NCBI GenBank assembly: GCA_026710795.1
Contig: JAPOQK010000024.1
Span: forward strand, 1 to 64,000
Length of the DNA stretch: 64,000 bases
From: Candidatus Poribacteria bacterium
GTDB taxonomy: Bacteria > Poribacteria > WGA-4E > WGA-3G
Direction: 5' to 3'
Shown here: one piece after another, positions 17,363-27,265 of the stretch
Numbering within the stretch: position 1 is the first letter of the stretch
How the letters are laid out: every line of letters begins with the position of its first letter
Notes under the pieces: generated by a model
Told to the model about the DNA's origin: nothing
Database searches by the model: none
The model's input: only the letters and a program-made list of their open reading frames with translations
Made by a program: the position numbers and the translations under genes

Positions 17363-18313
17363 TTGTCAGAAATAGATACCAACAACATCAAAAACATAGC
17401 TGTAATCGGTGCAGGACTGATGGGACACGGCATCGCACAAGAATTTTCATGTGCTGGATACCAAGTTCATCTCCACGATATTACAGAAGAACAACTGAAT
17501 AATGCTCGCATTCAGATTAGAAAAAACCTGTCAATGCTCGCCGAAAACAGTGTCATTGAAGAGAACAGTATCACAGATACGATGCAGCGTATTCAGACTA
17601 CAACCGAACTCAGTGTTGCTGTGGCAACTGCTGATTTTGTTGTTGAAGCAGTCACCGAAAATCTACCACTAAAACAGAAGATATTTGAGGAATTAGATTC
17701 TCTATGCCAACCACAAACAATCTTAGCAAGTAACACAACCGCTTTAATGCCAAGTCAGATTGGTGCAAACACGAACCGCAAAGACAAAATACTCAACACA
17801 CACTATTTTAATCCACCCTACCTGATTCCACTTGTTGAACTGATATGCAGCCCCGATACATCCGATGAAACAGTATCGGCAACCTACGACCTTCTGACTG
17901 CTATAGGCAAGACACCTGCGATTATTGAGAAGGAAGCACTCGGTTTCGTTGGACCGAGGTTGCAAGCTGCACTTATCCGTGAAGCATTTGCTATAGTAGA
18001 ACAAGGCATTGCGAGTGCGGAGACAGTTGACCTTGTGGTTCGCAACAGTTTCGGCAGAAGGTTAAGCGTTGCCGGACCATTTGAAGTATTTGAACTCGCT
18101 GGATGGGATTTAGTCGTCGCTGCTTTTGAAGAACTATATAGAGACCTGAACAGTTCTCACGACATCAATCCGCTCCTCCGAGAAATGGTTAATACGGGCA
18201 AACTCGGTGTGAAATCTGGAGAAGGATTTTATGAATGGTCTGATGAACGGCAACAAGCACTCCGAGACAAGATGAGCCAAGCGTTGATTCGTGCTATGCA
18301 GCAGGAAAGATAA
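17363..18313 (+). CDS. 3-hydroxyacyl-CoA dehydrogenase family protein
   Basis: NAD-dependent dehydrogenase, 316 residues. Rossmann motif VIGAGLMGHGIAQ near the N terminus, then the ASNTTALMPSQI segment, and the catalytic region NTHYFNPPYLIPLVELI. The NPPYxIPLVE wording is closer to the lambda-crystallin / L-gulonate dehydrogenase branch than to classical 3-hydroxybutyryl-CoA dehydrogenase, so a non-CoA substrate is possible. The C-terminal domain (VRNSFGRRLSVAGPFEVF) is complete. It starts with TTG, supported by TTGGAG about 8 bases upstream inside the end of rsmI; the two genes are translationally coupled. Confidence 0.85.
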   Translation: MSEIDTNNIKNIAVIGAGLMGHGIAQEFSCAGYQVHLHDITEEQLNNARIQIRKNLSMLAENSVIEENSITDTMQRIQTTTELSVAVATADFVVEAVTENLPLKQKIFEELDSLCQPQTILASNTTALMPSQIGANTNRKDKILNTHYFNPPYLIPLVELICSPDTSDETVSATYDLLTAIGKTPAIIEKEALGFVGPRLQAALIREAFAIVEQGIASAETVDLVVRNSFGRRLSVAGPFEVFELAGWDLVVAAFEELYRDLNSSHDINPLLREMVNTGKLGVKSGEGFYEWSDERQQALRDKMSQALIRAMQQER

Positions 18314-18383
18314 ACGTAGATCTACAAAACTAATGGCTTACACTGTGTGAGAAAGTTGTGCAAACCTGATTTATTGATTACAA

Positions 18384-19064
18384 ATGCCAATTAAACTTCC
18401 CCGTAGAACAATAACATTCCTCTTTGTTGGCATCGTAATCTTATGTCTGATACTTTTCTTTAGACAAATTCAAGCATTTCTCCTTGAACTTATTACCGCT
18501 TTCCAGAGTATTGAGACGATTCGTGAATATATCGCAGGTTACGGTCTTTTCGCTCCGATTATATCTGCGGTTCTCATGATCTTTCAGAGTGTTATCGCAC
18601 CGCTGCCAGCATTCTTGATTACAATAGCGAACGGTGCACTCTTTGGCTTCTGGTGGGGTATGTTGCTATCGTGGAGTAGTGCGATGCTTGGTGCCGCGCT
18701 TTGTTTCTATATTACTCGTTTTCTGGGTGCTAAATATGTTGTTCGGATCGTCGGTGAACCCGCTGTTAACAAAGCCGACCAATTCATTCAGAACTATGGA
18801 AACTACTCGATTCTGATTGCACGTCTTATTCCGTATGTCCCATTCGATGCTGTAAGTTATGTCGCAGGATTGACTCCGATACGATTCATCGGTTTCTGGA
18901 TTGCCACCGGTATCGGTCAACTACCTGCAACCATAGTTTATACCTACCTCGGTAATAGAATATCTACACACATAAATCTGATGCTATTGGGTTTTGGATT
19001 TGTGATTTCTGTGTCCATTGTAATATGGTTGGTCAAGGCTCGGAAGTCCTCAGACGAACAATAG
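18384..19064 (+). CDS. TVP38/TMEM64 (VTT domain) family membrane protein
   Basis: 226-residue integral membrane protein. A first helix at about 10-28 is followed by the VTT domain, recognisable by VIAPLPAFLITIANGALFGF, SAMLGAALCFYITRFLG and RLIPYVPFDAVSYVAGLT, and a last helix near 195-215. The Gly/Pro-rich reentrant loops and the GxxxG-like patches are typical of DedA/VTT proteins, which are implicated in lipid scrambling (family knowledge). It follows the dehydrogenase by 70 bp; a functional link is not evident. Confidence 0.88.
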   Translation: MPIKLPRRTITFLFVGIVILCLILFFRQIQAFLLELITAFQSIETIREYIAGYGLFAPIISAVLMIFQSVIAPLPAFLITIANGALFGFWWGMLLSWSSAMLGAALCFYITRFLGAKYVVRIVGEPAVNKADQFIQNYGNYSILIARLIPYVPFDAVSYVAGLTPIRFIGFWIATGIGQLPATIVYTYLGNRISTHINLMLLGFGFVISVSIVIWLVKARKSSDEQ

Positions 19065-19183
19065 ACTGATATTTTGCGTTCCCCTGTTATAGCCAATCAA
19101 ATCCAAAACCAATTGACATCAAGTCTACTTTAAGGTAAAGTCTTACCAAACAACCTCTTAACCTGAATAAAAGGAATATAATT

Positions 19184-20155
19184 ATGATACGGATAGGTGT
19201 TATTGGCGTAGGGGGCATGGGCAATGGACATTGCAATTCCCTCCCCAACGTAGAAAATTGTGAATTTGTAGGTGTTGCGGATTTGCGTCTTGACGCGGCG
19301 AAGGCTGTGGCAGAAAAGCATAACATCCGCGCTTTCCAAGATTACCAAGAACTCTTTCCACTCGTTGATGGTGTTGTAGTCGCAACGCCACCTGTTGCTC
19401 ATACAAAAGTCATGGTTGACGCAGCAGAAGCAGGAATACACGCATTTTGTGAAAAACCGCTCTCTTTGACACTTGAAGAGTCGGATGAGATGATTGAAGC
19501 AGCAGACAAAGCTGGTACACATATCATGGTTGGTCAAGTGCTCCGTTTTTATCCTGTCCACGAACTCGGTAGAAAGATGGTGGACGATGGAGATATTGGG
19601 GATGTGGTGTATATCGAAACCGATTACACAGGTCCATACAATGCCCCACGCGGTCGTCCAGAGAGTTGGTATGGTACTGTTGGTGGTTTGTTAGAAAACG
19701 GTATCCATAAATCTGACCTGATAAACTGGTTCGGTGGCAAACCACTTACCGTCGCCGCGGAAGTAGGTAGTTTCTCTGGACATGACGATTGGGAGGACTA
19801 TACTGTTTCCCTCATCCGTTACGACACAGGTACTGTTGGTATCCTACGTTGGGGTGGTTTCATGGGGGCACGCGGCACAAACGATACTTTCATTGATGGA
19901 ACTGAAGGATCACTCCGTCTTAACATGTCATCAGACCTTGCATATCTTAAAAAGCGAGGAAATAGCGATTGGGAGGAAATAGAACCTGATCGATCCGGAC
20001 CGAGTCATGTTGTCGGGGAACTCACGCATTTTGTCGAATGTATCCGAGACAACAAAACCCCGATGATTGATGGTAGAGGTGGAAAGGATGCTGTTGCAGT
20101 TGTCTTAGCTACCTATGAATCAGCAAAAGAGAAGACAAAGGTATCTCTCAGTTAG
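19184..20155 (+). CDS. Gfo/Idh/MocA family oxidoreductase
   Basis: NAD(P)-dependent oxidoreductase, 323 residues, cytoplasmic. Rossmann segment IGVIGVGGMGNGHCNSL at the N terminus, then the family signature CEKPLSLTLEESDEMIEAAD with the conserved Lys, and the C-terminal sheet domain with GGLLENGIHKSDLINWFGG holding the catalytic His region. These enzymes act on inositols, sugar acids or amino sugars; the substrate is unknown. AAAGGA lies about 10 bases before the ATG. It is one of three members in the window, with 38437 and 58065. Confidence 0.88.
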   Translation: MIRIGVIGVGGMGNGHCNSLPNVENCEFVGVADLRLDAAKAVAEKHNIRAFQDYQELFPLVDGVVVATPPVAHTKVMVDAAEAGIHAFCEKPLSLTLEESDEMIEAADKAGTHIMVGQVLRFYPVHELGRKMVDDGDIGDVVYIETDYTGPYNAPRGRPESWYGTVGGLLENGIHKSDLINWFGGKPLTVAAEVGSFSGHDDWEDYTVSLIRYDTGTVGILRWGGFMGARGTNDTFIDGTEGSLRLNMSSDLAYLKKRGNSDWEEIEPDRSGPSHVVGELTHFVECIRDNKTPMIDGRGGKDAVAVVLATYESAKEKTKVSLS

Positions 20156-20545
20156 TTGCGTGTGTCAATCGCGCAATCTTAAAGTTTACACTACAAGAAT
20201 CGTTGCGAATAATGAACCTTCATCAGTTCGTAGGTTGGGTTGAACTACAGGTATAACCCAACCTACAGACTGTATTTATCCTCCTTCTATATTTTTTCAT
20301 ATTATGCAACCCTTCCCTATCAGTTTTATGTCTTTATTTTACGAGAGGTATCATATTCTGCTTTTGTAAATAGAAAGAATATACTGTGTAGGTCAAGTGT
20401 CGTGTCTGATATTTAACCATAATTGGTCTATGGTAAACTGTAGAAACGGTACCTCGTTCATTTAGTTGAAAGGTCAATTCATTAATGGACTTACTGACAC
20501 AAAAACGTACAGATACATTATGAATATTTCAACAGGAGACCTCAC
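20156..20545. other. 390-bp gap before WD40 gene A, with one palindrome
   Basis: No gene seen. It contains a short palindrome at 20230-20266 (GTAGGTTGGGTT / AACCCAACCTAC, perfect 12-bp arms), a member of the window's REP-like palindromes. No convincing sigma70 or sigma-54 promoter was recognised before gene A. Confidence 0.5.
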
Positions 20546-22825
20546 ATGAAAAAGGTTTTGTTTTCGTTCTTTTTTCCGATTTTTATATTATTAACACTTA
20601 ATCTTCCATACAGTTTTGCCCAAGAATACACCCAATGGGAGTTACCAGAGGGGGTTATAGCCAGACTCGGCAAAGGACGTATCTATGCTATGAAGTATTC
20701 TCCGGATGGTACGGTGTTTGCAGTAGCGACATCAATCGGTATTTGGTTATATGATACCGAAACCTATCAGGAAATAGCATTACTTGCACGGAATAATAAT
20801 GGTGTAGAAAAAATAGAATTCGGTCTTGAAGGAACTATCCTTTCCGGTAAAGAAAGACTTAATGGCATAACATTATGGGATTATAATGCGCGAAAACCAA
20901 TAAAAACAGGCTTAAATGCTTCTTCTCTTTACACCATCACGCAGTTCAGTCCAGATGGAAAGATATATGTCCATGTGAATTATAAAGAGATACATCTATA
21001 TGATATAGTTACAGGAAAGGACAAACATATACTCAAAGGGGATCAGAATTCTATCTCCAGTATATCGTTCAGTCCAGATGGTAAAACCCTCGCAAGTGGT
21101 AGTCAGGATCAGACAATCTATCTTTGGGATGTTGACACAGGAGCACATAAGCAAACTTTAACAGGACATCCAGAGTCTTTCACCAGAGTTTCATTCAGTT
21201 CAGATGGAAACACGCTCATAAGTGTTAGCAAAGATATGACCATCTATTATTGGGATATATCTACAGGAGAACGTAAAAAGACACTGGCAGACAAAGGTAT
21301 GATTACCGATCAACTTGAGAAACCAGAAACGGTAGAAAGAGTCTCTTTTAGTCAAGATAACACCATACTTGCAACTATAAGATTCAACAATACGATCCGC
21401 TTATGGGATACAACTACCGGAACTCTTATCCAGACTTTTCCGAGCCAAGCTACAGATAAACAGGAGAAAGACTTTTCAAACAACATAGAATACGTGCTTT
21501 TTAGTCCTGACAATCGGACAGTTGTTGGTTTAACTGGTGGTGGGAAAATACGTATTTGGGATGTTGTTTCAGGTAAAAGAAAAAGTCTGTCTGAATATCC
21601 CGGTTATGTCTGGAGATTATCCTTTTCTCCTGATGGGAGGACACTTGCGACAGGTATTTCCGGTGGAATAATCCGTTTTTGGGATGTTAGTACCGGTGAA
21701 CACAAGAAGACAATTACTAATCACAGTATGAGTTATTATGGAATGTATGGACATAATTTCAAACCGTTTAGTCCTGATGGAAAAAAGTTCGTTTTTGTAA
21801 CTGCTATTGGAAACCTCTACTTATGGGATGCAGTCACAAAACAGGAACAGCAACTTTCAGGAATAAACTATAACGCTAAAAAATTGCCATATAATACGCA
21901 TGCTTTAATCAGTCCTGATAGCCAAACATTAGCAAGTTGGCAAACACATGAAAATTGGAATATTCGTCTATGGGATACCACCTCTGGGAAACACAAGCAA
22001 ACCCCTAGAGGACATAAGACACGTGTCAAGACCGTTGTTTTCAGTCCAGATAGTAACATGATGGCAAGTTGGAGTTCGGAAGGTGATACAACCATTCGGT
22101 TATGGGATGTTGCTACTGGGAAGCACAAAAGAACTCTAAAAGGACATATAAATCCGATTGAAGACGTTTCTTTCAGTCCGGATGGGAAAACACTTGCAAG
22201 TGGAGGATTAGACGGGATAATCCGTATATGGAATTCGGAGACAGGTGAACAGAAACAAACTTTCATGGAGAACAGTTTTGCCAATAATCTTGCAGCACAG
22301 TCTGCAGCGGTTACTGTTGTAACGTTTTACTCGGATGGGGTTGTACTGGCAAGTGGTCATAAAAACGGTTCTATCCGACTATGGGATTTAGACACCGGGA
22401 AACCTATACAGACTCTCAGGAGACATGCAAGTGCTGTGTCATCTATAGTTTTCAGTCCTGACGGGAAAACCGTAGCAAGCACAAGTAAAGATGCTACCGC
22501 ACGATTGTGGGATGTTGGCACAGGTGAACAAATACATGTACTAACTGGATATGAGAGGACTACGTGGAGTGTATATTTTTACCCTAACGGTTTACCCTTA
22601 GCAACTGGGTTTGAACATATAAACAGCCATAATTATGACAAGAACATACATCTATGGGATTTGCGTACAGGACATCTTATAAAAACACTTACCGGACACA
22701 CATCGCTGATACAATATAGTGGGTTTAGTGGGAATGGAAATACACTTACAAGTCTAAGTAATGATGACACGGCACTTCTATGGGATCTAACACCAACGAT
22801 TAATACGTTTGATATCGTAGAATAA
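20546..22825 (+). CDS. Exported WD40 propeller protein A
   Basis: 759 residues. Signal peptide of about 24 residues ending SFAQ. Then comes the family entry motif LPEGVIARLGKGRI and a first blade SIGIWLYDTETY, followed by WD40 repeats of the form SFSPDGKTLASGS...LWDVDTG. I count 16 blade ends, two more than most paralogues, enough for two propellers. There is no dockerin or C-terminal anchor; the protein ends shortly after the last blade (LWDLTPTINTFDIVE). WD40 propellers are protein-interaction platforms; the partner is unknown. CAGGAG lies 9 bases before the ATG. It is the first of six consecutive paralogues. Confidence 0.85.
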   Translation: MKKVLFSFFFPIFILLTLNLPYSFAQEYTQWELPEGVIARLGKGRIYAMKYSPDGTVFAVATSIGIWLYDTETYQEIALLARNNNGVEKIEFGLEGTILSGKERLNGITLWDYNARKPIKTGLNASSLYTITQFSPDGKIYVHVNYKEIHLYDIVTGKDKHILKGDQNSISSISFSPDGKTLASGSQDQTIYLWDVDTGAHKQTLTGHPESFTRVSFSSDGNTLISVSKDMTIYYWDISTGERKKTLADKGMITDQLEKPETVERVSFSQDNTILATIRFNNTIRLWDTTTGTLIQTFPSQATDKQEKDFSNNIEYVLFSPDNRTVVGLTGGGKIRIWDVVSGKRKSLSEYPGYVWRLSFSPDGRTLATGISGGIIRFWDVSTGEHKKTITNHSMSYYGMYGHNFKPFSPDGKKFVFVTAIGNLYLWDAVTKQEQQLSGINYNAKKLPYNTHALISPDSQTLASWQTHENWNIRLWDTTSGKHKQTPRGHKTRVKTVVFSPDSNMMASWSSEGDTTIRLWDVATGKHKRTLKGHINPIEDVSFSPDGKTLASGGLDGIIRIWNSETGEQKQTFMENSFANNLAAQSAAVTVVTFYSDGVVLASGHKNGSIRLWDLDTGKPIQTLRRHASAVSSIVFSPDGKTVASTSKDATARLWDVGTGEQIHVLTGYERTTWSVYFYPNGLPLATGFEHINSHNYDKNIHLWDLRTGHLIKTLTGHTSLIQYSGFSGNGNTLTSLSNDDTALLWDLTPTINTFDIVE

Positions 22826-22884
22826 ACTGGCAATGGACACAACTCCTCTGGTCTGTTATGTTGCCATCAAGGGAGAATAGTTAG

Positions 22885-23940
22885 GTGAGAAGAAAGAAAC
22901 GTACATTATTCATTATTCTTGGAGCAATATTTGGTATTCTCTGCATATTTATTTTTTTTACCGTTGTTAGAAAAATTTATCAGCGAGAGAGTATCCATCG
23001 CCAATCTCGGCAGCATAATCTCTCGGATAATATGAAAACACGGTCCGGTAGGGATAGTGTCAGAGATTTAGAATTCTCCCCAGATGGTACTGTGTTAGCA
23101 GTTGCAACTTCTGACGGGATTTTGCTCTATGATACATCTACGTATGAAACTATAAAGTTGTTAACTGCAGATAACTATGGAATCTCAAGCATTTCGTTCA
23201 GTCCTGACGGTAAAACGATTGCGGGTGGTGGTGCAGATAAAATTGTCTACTTATGGGATTTTCATACAGGTAAGCGCAAGCAGTCCTTTATAGGACATAG
23301 GGGAAACATCATTAATGTGGTATTTAGCCATGATGGAAAAGCACTCGCAAGTGCAAGTATACATGATACCAACCTATGGGATATCAATGCTGGTATCCAC
23401 AAGAAAAATTATAATGGATATACTCGTATGAGATCTACATTATGGCTCAATAACGATGAAATGATCCATGCATCTGCAGAGGGAACAATGACACTCTTGT
23501 CAGATCTTATGACAAGAAAGCAAAAGATGGGACTTGGTGGGCATAAGAAAAGTGTAAAAAGTATATCATTCAGTCCAGATGGAAAAACCATGGCAAGTGG
23601 AAGTTGGGACAACACTATACGTTTGTGGGATCTTCCCGAAGGGAGATATAATAAAACGCTTAAAGGGCATAAGAAAAGTATCAATAGTATGATGTTTAGT
23701 GCAGATGGAAAATTGCTTGCAAGTGCCAGTCGTGATAATACTGCTCGCGTATGGGATGTAACTACAGGAAAACGCATGCGTACCTTTAAGGGGCATGTCG
23801 CAGATGTTAGTTACATAGCACTCAGTCCTGACGGTAAAAAGCTTGCGAGTTGGGGTTTAGATCAAATTCTTGTCATTTGGGATGTTGAGACTGGCAAAAT
23901 TAACAAATCTATCACAGTAAATATTACCCCTATCGGTTGA
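22885..23940 (+). CDS. Membrane-anchored WD40 protein B, stopped before last blade
   Basis: 351 residues from a GTG, with GGGAG about 9 bases upstream. The N terminus is a basic segment and one strong transmembrane helix (TLFIILGAIFGILCIFIFF) rather than a cleavable signal, so the propeller is probably tethered. The LPEG..GKG entry motif of its paralogues is missing. Seven blade ends are present; one is degenerate (LLSDLMTRK). A TGA at 23938-23940 interrupts the frame right after NITPIG, and a complete eighth blade follows in frame. Seven blades could still close a ring, so the shortened product may fold. Confidence 0.7.
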   Translation: MRRKKRTLFIILGAIFGILCIFIFFTVVRKIYQRESIHRQSRQHNLSDNMKTRSGRDSVRDLEFSPDGTVLAVATSDGILLYDTSTYETIKLLTADNYGISSISFSPDGKTIAGGGADKIVYLWDFHTGKRKQSFIGHRGNIINVVFSHDGKALASASIHDTNLWDINAGIHKKNYNGYTRMRSTLWLNNDEMIHASAEGTMTLLSDLMTRKQKMGLGGHKKSVKSISFSPDGKTMASGSWDNTIRLWDLPEGRYNKTLKGHKKSINSMMFSADGKLLASASRDNTARVWDVTTGKRMRTFKGHVADVSYIALSPDGKKLASWGLDQILVIWDVETGKINKSITVNITPIG

Positions 23941-24048
23941 TTATCATTCAGTCCTGATGGACACACGCTCGCAAGTACAAGTGCAGATGACACAGTGCTA
24001 TTATGGAACATCACATCCATAACCAGTGCAACACATAAAACAGAATAA
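23941..24048 (+). pseudogene. Orphaned last WD40 blade of gene B
   Basis: In frame with gene B after its TGA: 35 codons reading LSFSPDGHTLASTSADDTV then LLWNITSITS, ending in TAA at 24046-24048. The wording matches the last blade of gene D almost residue for residue. It has no start or ribosome site of its own. It is expressed only if the TGA is read through or is a sequencing or assembly error. Confidence 0.75.
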
Positions 24049-24088
24049 ACCTACATACTGAGATGATATTATCAAGAGGATATTTTAC

Positions 24089-26158
24089 ATGAAAAAGATA
24101 CTGTTTCTTACAGTTTTTATTCTCGGTTTTGTCTCTATTTTCTTATATCCGTCTACTATTTCAAGCAAAGGTGTACCTGATACGACTCGTTGTTACGATT
24201 CGTCACAGTTGCACCTGCCTGAAGGTGTAAGAGCACGTATCGGTAAAGGAACCATCAGCAGCATGCAATATTCCCCGAATGGAAATGTATTAGCGGTATT
24301 GAGTTCTGTGGGAATTTGGATCTATGATGCACACAGTGGTGAAGAACGCACACTACTCGCAGGTCACACCGGATTAATTACAAACATGTCATTCAGTCCG
24401 GATAGCAACCTCATAGCAAGTAGTGGCATGGATGGAACCGCTCGTATATGGGATGTTGCAACAGGCAAACAAAAGCACACACTCACAGTCCCAAGATTCA
24501 GGATTAGGGATGTATCGTTCAGTGAAGATGGTAAAACCTTGGCAAGTGTGAGTATTACTGCTATGTCAACACGTTTTTTAATCGGTCAAGCAGATCCATA
24601 TATCCAGTCACGTGGAATAGCAGGGACAAGTTCTGATATTGAACTATGGGATGTTGCAACAGGTTCGCACAAGGAAACTATTAAGACAGCAGACATGGGA
24701 CACAACATTTTATTCAGTCCAGATGGTAAAACGCTTGCAAGTGTGAATGATAAAGACATCAGTCTATGGGATACTGCAACAGGAGAACATAAAAGGTATC
24801 TATTGGGTTCCAAGTCAAAGATTAGAAGTATATCTTTTAGTCCAGACGGTCACGCAATTGCAAGTGGTGGTTGGTTAGAAATCCATGTATGGGATATTGC
24901 TATAGACAAACCCAATAAGTCTGTCCCATATAGTTACGCAAAGTGGAAATTCAAAGAGGATATGTCGTATGTAAATAGTTTGTCTTTTAGTCCAGATGGT
25001 AAAACGCTTGCAAGCGGTAGTGATGACAAAACTATACGCTTGTGGGATATAGCAACAAGAAAGCAAAAGAAAATCCTCAAGGGACATAGGAATAAGATAA
25101 ACAGTATTACTTTCAGTCCGGACGGAAAATCACTCGCAAGTACGTATTCGCACGGTCCCATCCGCGTATGGGATGTTGCAACAAGAAAACAAAAACAGAC
25201 ATTTACGAATCAAGAGTTGAATCGTAAACAAGCAGGACATGACTTAGATCCTTCAAACGTTGCATTCAGTCCGGATGGACAGACGTTAGCAATCGGGAAT
25301 CAGGACGCTTCAATCCTCCTGTGGGATGCAAATACAGGTAAACACAAGCAAACCCTAAAAAGGTACAGTTTTCTGAAAAAGCATACATGGAAAGTCACCA
25401 CTGTCTCGTTCAGTCCAGATGGAAAAACACTCGCAAGTGGTGCTACAGACAATAATATCCGCTTATGGGATATTGAGACAGGTAAACAAAAGAAATTTCT
25501 CAAAGGACATACGAAGGAGGTCGCTACCGTGTCGTTTAGTCCGGATGGAAAAACAATCGCAAGTGGAAGTAAAGACAATACTGTACGTTTATGGGATGTG
25601 GAGTCGGGTCTACATAAGCATATTCTCAAAGGAAATACATACCATATATATATTGTTACATTTAGTCCGGATGGAAAAACCCTCGCAAGTGGAAGCGAAT
25701 CGGTGAATAAAGAGAAGAGAACCATTCATCTATGGGATGTGGACTCTGGCACACAAAAGCAAGTACTTCAGGCGGATAGCAGAACTCAAGGCTTAGTATT
25801 CAGTCCGGATGGTAAAACACTTGTGAGTGGGAGTTGGAACGGTAAAATACGTTTATGGGATGCTGCTACAGGAGCTCAAATAAAAACGCTCAGATCGCGT
25901 GATTATGATAATGTCACCTCTGTAGTATTCAGTCCAGATGGGAAAATACTCGCAAGTGCAAGTCGGGACGCTTCAATTACCTTGTGGAATGCAGCAACCG
26001 GAGATCAAATTAAAATGTTAGTTGGACATTCGCATACTGTAAATAACGTTGCATTCAGTCCAGATGGAAAAACACTCGCAAGCGTAAGTGATGGTGGCAC
26101 GGTTTTATTATGGGATTTCGCGTCTATTGTTGACAGTATGAGTGAATTAAATCAGTAG
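24089..26158 (+). CDS. Exported WD40 propeller protein C
   Basis: 689 residues. The N-terminal hydrophobic segment (LFLTVFILGFVSIFLYP) may be a signal peptide or anchor. Entry motif LPEGVRARIGKGTI, first blade SVGIWIYDAHSG. Fourteen blade ends are counted, consistent with two seven-bladed propellers. Several central blades are nearly identical at DNA level (TTCAGTCCAGATGGAAAAAC and close variants). Ends DFASIVDSMSELNQ with no anchor. AGAGGA lies 9 bases before the ATG. It sits 40 bp after the orphan blade of B, so B and C may share a transcript. Confidence 0.85.
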   Translation: MKKILFLTVFILGFVSIFLYPSTISSKGVPDTTRCYDSSQLHLPEGVRARIGKGTISSMQYSPNGNVLAVLSSVGIWIYDAHSGEERTLLAGHTGLITNMSFSPDSNLIASSGMDGTARIWDVATGKQKHTLTVPRFRIRDVSFSEDGKTLASVSITAMSTRFLIGQADPYIQSRGIAGTSSDIELWDVATGSHKETIKTADMGHNILFSPDGKTLASVNDKDISLWDTATGEHKRYLLGSKSKIRSISFSPDGHAIASGGWLEIHVWDIAIDKPNKSVPYSYAKWKFKEDMSYVNSLSFSPDGKTLASGSDDKTIRLWDIATRKQKKILKGHRNKINSITFSPDGKSLASTYSHGPIRVWDVATRKQKQTFTNQELNRKQAGHDLDPSNVAFSPDGQTLAIGNQDASILLWDANTGKHKQTLKRYSFLKKHTWKVTTVSFSPDGKTLASGATDNNIRLWDIETGKQKKFLKGHTKEVATVSFSPDGKTIASGSKDNTVRLWDVESGLHKHILKGNTYHIYIVTFSPDGKTLASGSESVNKEKRTIHLWDVDSGTQKQVLQADSRTQGLVFSPDGKTLVSGSWNGKIRLWDAATGAQIKTLRSRDYDNVTSVVFSPDGKILASASRDASITLWNAATGDQIKMLVGHSHTVNNVAFSPDGKTLASVSDGGTVLLWDFASIVDSMSELNQ

Positions 26159-26548
26159 TTTTACAGGATTATTTAGTTTTAAGAATTCTTTGTTATTGAA
26201 GTTTACTTAATGTTAGGACTTCGAATTGGAATGGATAGATGTTTAATGGATTCACCGTTTATTGTCTGAATCAGTCTTCGTAGGTCGGAGCGAGCAAAGC
26301 GACCTACGACATCTTATATTCTGTAGGAGCACCCGGGGAATCATGCAGAATGCCAAACGCGCATTCTGCCAATGGCATTCATACCGTTGATTTGGGGGAA
26401 CGCCTACAGGCGTTCATACCGTTGATTTCTTGATTTACCGGTCGCGATTTCTTATCCTGAAAATCTTGTAATCCTGATTCAGACAAACACAATTTAATAT
26501 ACACATAATATACCAATATATATCCAATAAAACATTTCATTTTTTAAT

Positions 26549-26577
26549 TTGACATCCACAAAAAGATACTATATAAT
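26549..26577 (+). promoter_or_regulatory. Perfect-consensus sigma70 promoter without an obvious gene
   Basis: TTGACA (26549-26554), 17-bp spacer, TATAAT (26572-26577): an exact match to consensus in hexamers and spacing. The only candidate immediately downstream is a 19-codon ORF at 26608. Confidence 0.7.
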
Positions 26578-26607
26578 TAACGTATGTTAGAATAAAGGAT
26601 TATATCT

Positions 26608-26667
26608 GTGACACGAGTTAAGATTAGGTTAGAAGAAGGTATAAACACAAATTCACCTATTTTGTAG
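26608..26667 (+). CDS. Possible 19-residue peptide
   Basis: GTG start with AAAGGA about 9 bases upstream, located 31 bases after a consensus -10 box. It encodes VTRVKIRLEEGINTNSPIL and then stops. The translation signals are good but the length is minimal. It could be a small peptide, the start of a decayed gene, or chance. No homologue is recognised. Confidence 0.25.
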   Translation: MTRVKIRLEEGINTNSPIL

Positions 26668-26970
26668 TGAATGATTTCTGTACCTAAGGGACTGTATATG
26701 GGTTTTTTAAGTTTCATATCTTACGAATTATGAAGGTAGGTCAAGATAAGAAAAAGAACAAAAAGGAGCTCCAAAAAAAAAAGCGAAATTCGCGTCACAT
26801 TCCTTATCCTGACTGGATTCTTAACGTCACAGTGACGTGCAAAAGGTCACAATTTATAGCACATACGGATAAACAATGTAAGGGTAAAATAACAGATATA
26901 GATTTCGCTTCTCTCTACCCGACCGACAAGAGATTATATTGAATTGTGAAAAATATATCCAAAAAAACCG

Positions 26971-27163
26971 ATTACTGGATTCAACCATTGTTATTGATTG
27001 GAAATCTTTCTTCTGTAGGATCGACCCGGTGAATGCCCAAATGGCATTCCTACCCGGGGAATGCTATATAGCATTCATACCGTTGATTTCTTGATTTACC
27101 GGTCGCGACCAGGAGGTCGCTCCTACAAGTAGTCCTCAGCAAATGGCACTTTATTTATTAGAC
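26971..27163. repeat. MITE family 1, degenerate copy
   Basis: Shares the boxes ATTACTGGATTCAACCATTG and GATTGGAAATCTTTCTTC at the left and GTCCTCAGCAAATGGCACTT at the right with the intact copies at 30506 and 56647. The left terminal repeat is gone, the right one is degraded (TTTATTTATTAGACCAATC), and the palindromic core is rearranged. Confidence 0.65.
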
Positions 27164-27265
27164 CAATCTGACGTTATAAATATAATCAAACAATGCTTTC
27201 CAATATGATAGATACATGGTGGCAACTTGCATGGTTATTCAATTCCACACATAGAGAGTCAATAA

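Larger units (their letters stand above)
26159..27265. other. 1.1-kb gap with repeats, a consensus promoter and tiny ORFs
   Basis: No confident gene. Contents: a REP-like palindrome at 26279-26312 (GTAGGTCGGAGCGAGC...GACCTACGAC) followed by a TGTAGGAGC-type core with the CATACCGTTGATTTC box repeated at 26380-26440; a perfect sigma70 promoter at 26549; a 19-codon ORF at 26608; a 70-codon Lys-rich ORF at 26730-26942 that includes a run of ten A residues; and a degenerate MITE at 26971-27163. The 70-codon ORF resembles nothing I recognise and has no ribosome site, so it is not annotated as a gene. Confidence 0.5.

Noticed and set aside
23938-23940. TGA recoded as an amino acid in gene B
   Set aside because: TGA is used as the plain terminal stop of several intact genes in the window, and Trp is encoded by TGG throughout. 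A local mutation is simpler.
26730-26942. 70-codon Lys-rich ORF
   Set aside because: No ribosome site, a ten-A run and no recognisable motif. Mentioned only as part of the gap.
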